From: SM23-73-3 sp965369445
Lineage (GTDB): Bacteria > Zixibacteria > MSB-5A5 > SM1-73
Direction of reading: 5' to 3'
Length of the DNA stretch: 6,028 nucleotides
Assembly (NCBI GenBank): GCA_965369445.1
Contig: CBDUQU010000163.1
Span: forward strand, 1-6,028
Under the pieces are notes generated by a model. The model saw nothing but the letters and a program-made list of their open reading frames with translations, was not told the origin of the DNA and ran no database searches. This document shows, piece after piece, positions 5,448 to 6,028 of the stretch (position 1 is the first letter of the stretch; every line of letters begins with the position of its first letter). The position numbers and the translations under genes were made by a program.

Positions 5448-6028
5448 TCAGTAGTCCGCTCTCTGAGACGCCGTTTGAGTCGACACCACCGGAAGCACAT
5501 AGTTCTTGCCCATTCCTCTCTGCCCAACCACGGTTGCCCTCCTATCGATGACAAACCTCTTGTACATATCCTCAAGTGGAATCGCTCCGTCCACTCCCCT
5601 TTCTGGCGGAAATCTCAAGTTGTCCATCACAAAGGTCTTCCCCTCTCTGGGGATCGAACCCTGCGCCAGTCTCCTCAAAAGATCCTGATAAGCTGAATCT
5701 GCCATATCTTCGGAGCTCGCCGTAGTTTCGGCTCCCCCTTGCCCTCCGCTCTCGGAGAGGAATTCGGGAGCAACCTCAGGCCGCTTTTGCGTCAGCGTCA
5801 CCGCAAAAGCCAGGACCACCACCGAAACTGCGCCTGCAACAGCCCATCTCAATTTCACCGACGGGAATACCTCATGCAGAAGTCTCTGCCACCAGCCTCT
5901 TTCCTCGCCGGCCTCTTTCTCAGAGGAGAGGTCCCGGATTCTGGCCATAAGTTTCTCATTGAAGTCGGGCGAAGGAACGAAGGTCTCCAGATCCTCCTTT
6001 AGCAGAAGGCTGATCCGGGAAATCTCCT
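5448..6028 (-). CDS. Anti-sigma-factor-like membrane protein, C-terminal part
   Basis: The frame is open to the window edge, so the gene starts beyond 6028 and 192 C-terminal residues are visible; an ATG at 5948 is internal, because the upstream codons continue the same protein (ISRISLLLKEDLETF, then PSPDFNEKLMARI). The P-S-P-D-F-x-E-K-x-M-A-R-I stretch is typical of the linker after the cytoplasmic sigma-binding domain of anti-sigma factors. A single membrane helix follows at about residues 60-79 of the visible part (WAVAGAVSVVVLAFAV), then a Gly/Ser/Glu-rich linker and a roughly 110-residue extracytoplasmic domain that I do not recognise. Any zinc-binding HxxxCxxC motif would lie outside the window. 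The neighbouring exported HtrA-like protein suggests an envelope stress pair analogous to RseA and DegP, with a sigma factor gene probably upstream; this is inference. Alternatively it is a different single-pass membrane protein. Confidence 0.65.
   Translation of the reverse strand, partial: EISRISLLLKEDLETFVPSPDFNEKLMARIRDLSSEKEAGEERGWWQRLLHEVFPSVKLRWAVAGAVSVVVLAFAVTLTQKRPEVAPEFLSESGGQGGAETTASSEDMADSAYQDLLRRLAQGSIPREGKTFVMDNLRFPPERGVDGAIPLEDMYKRFVIDRRATVVGQRGMGKNYVLPVVSTQTASQRADY

Noticed and set aside
5448..5948. Complete 166-residue protein starting at ATG 5948
   Set aside because: The frame continues upstream without a stop to the window edge and encodes a plausible anti-sigma linker, so the gene is partial and this Met is internal.

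Overview
The window is bacterial DNA in which a plus-strand accessory block (1-about 3,690) meets a minus-strand block (about 3,691-6,028) that looks like resident chromosome. The promoters I can see are sigma70-like (TTGACA, 16-nt spacer, TATATT), the ribosome binding sites are Shine-Dalgarno, and the tRNA gene does not encode its CCA end. An anti-sigma-like membrane protein next to an exported HtrA-like protein fits a bacterium with an envelope stress circuit, probably Gram-negative. I cannot name the lineage.

Left block. Three plus-strand genes follow one another: a 370-residue protein with a DGQHR/DndB-like motif (7-1119), a 210-residue MT-A70 adenine-N6 methyltransferase (1359-1991), and a 370-residue protein with a C-terminal PD-(D/E)XK nuclease signature (2001-3113). 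Methyltransferase and nuclease lie 9 nt apart and look like one restriction-modification unit. The DGQHR protein belongs to a family best known from DNA phosphorothioation (DndB) and deazaguanine modification loci. It is separated from the pair by a 239-nt spacer whose core (1171-1310) is about 70% G+C by my count, against about 45% at the start of the methyltransferase gene, and which contains three inverted repeats. I read the three genes together as a candidate DNA-modification defence system that I do not recognise as a described type.

Middle. After two small inverted repeats (3153-3193) there is a probable 74-residue hypothetical gene (3366-3590). A second frame starts at an overlapping GTG behind a good ribosome binding site and runs into the antisense of a tRNA gene, so it is probably truncated or spurious.

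tRNA region. A complete tRNA-Asn(GTT) lies at 3691-3763 on the minus strand with its own promoter and a T8 tract directly behind it. About 185 nt upstream in its own direction is a second copy with an equivalent promoter and an identical 38-nt 5' half. Its anticodon-stem 3' side and T-arm 5' side are replaced by a perfect 7-bp hairpin, and its acceptor 3' strand is missing. It is a tRNA pseudogene or a tRNA-derived RNA. The 3' end of the intact tRNA faces the defence genes, the usual geometry for an integrated element, but no integrase or second att site lies in the window.

Right block. On the minus strand are the C-terminal 192 residues of a single-pass membrane protein resembling an anti-sigma factor (gene continues past 6028) and, 78 nt downstream, a secreted HtrA/DegP-like protein with one PDZ domain and a C-terminal coiled coil (4062-5369). 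Two of the three catalytic triad positions of the HtrA-like protein are substituted (His to Ser88, Asp to Asn118) while the GNSGG serine is kept, so it may be a pseudoprotease or chaperone.
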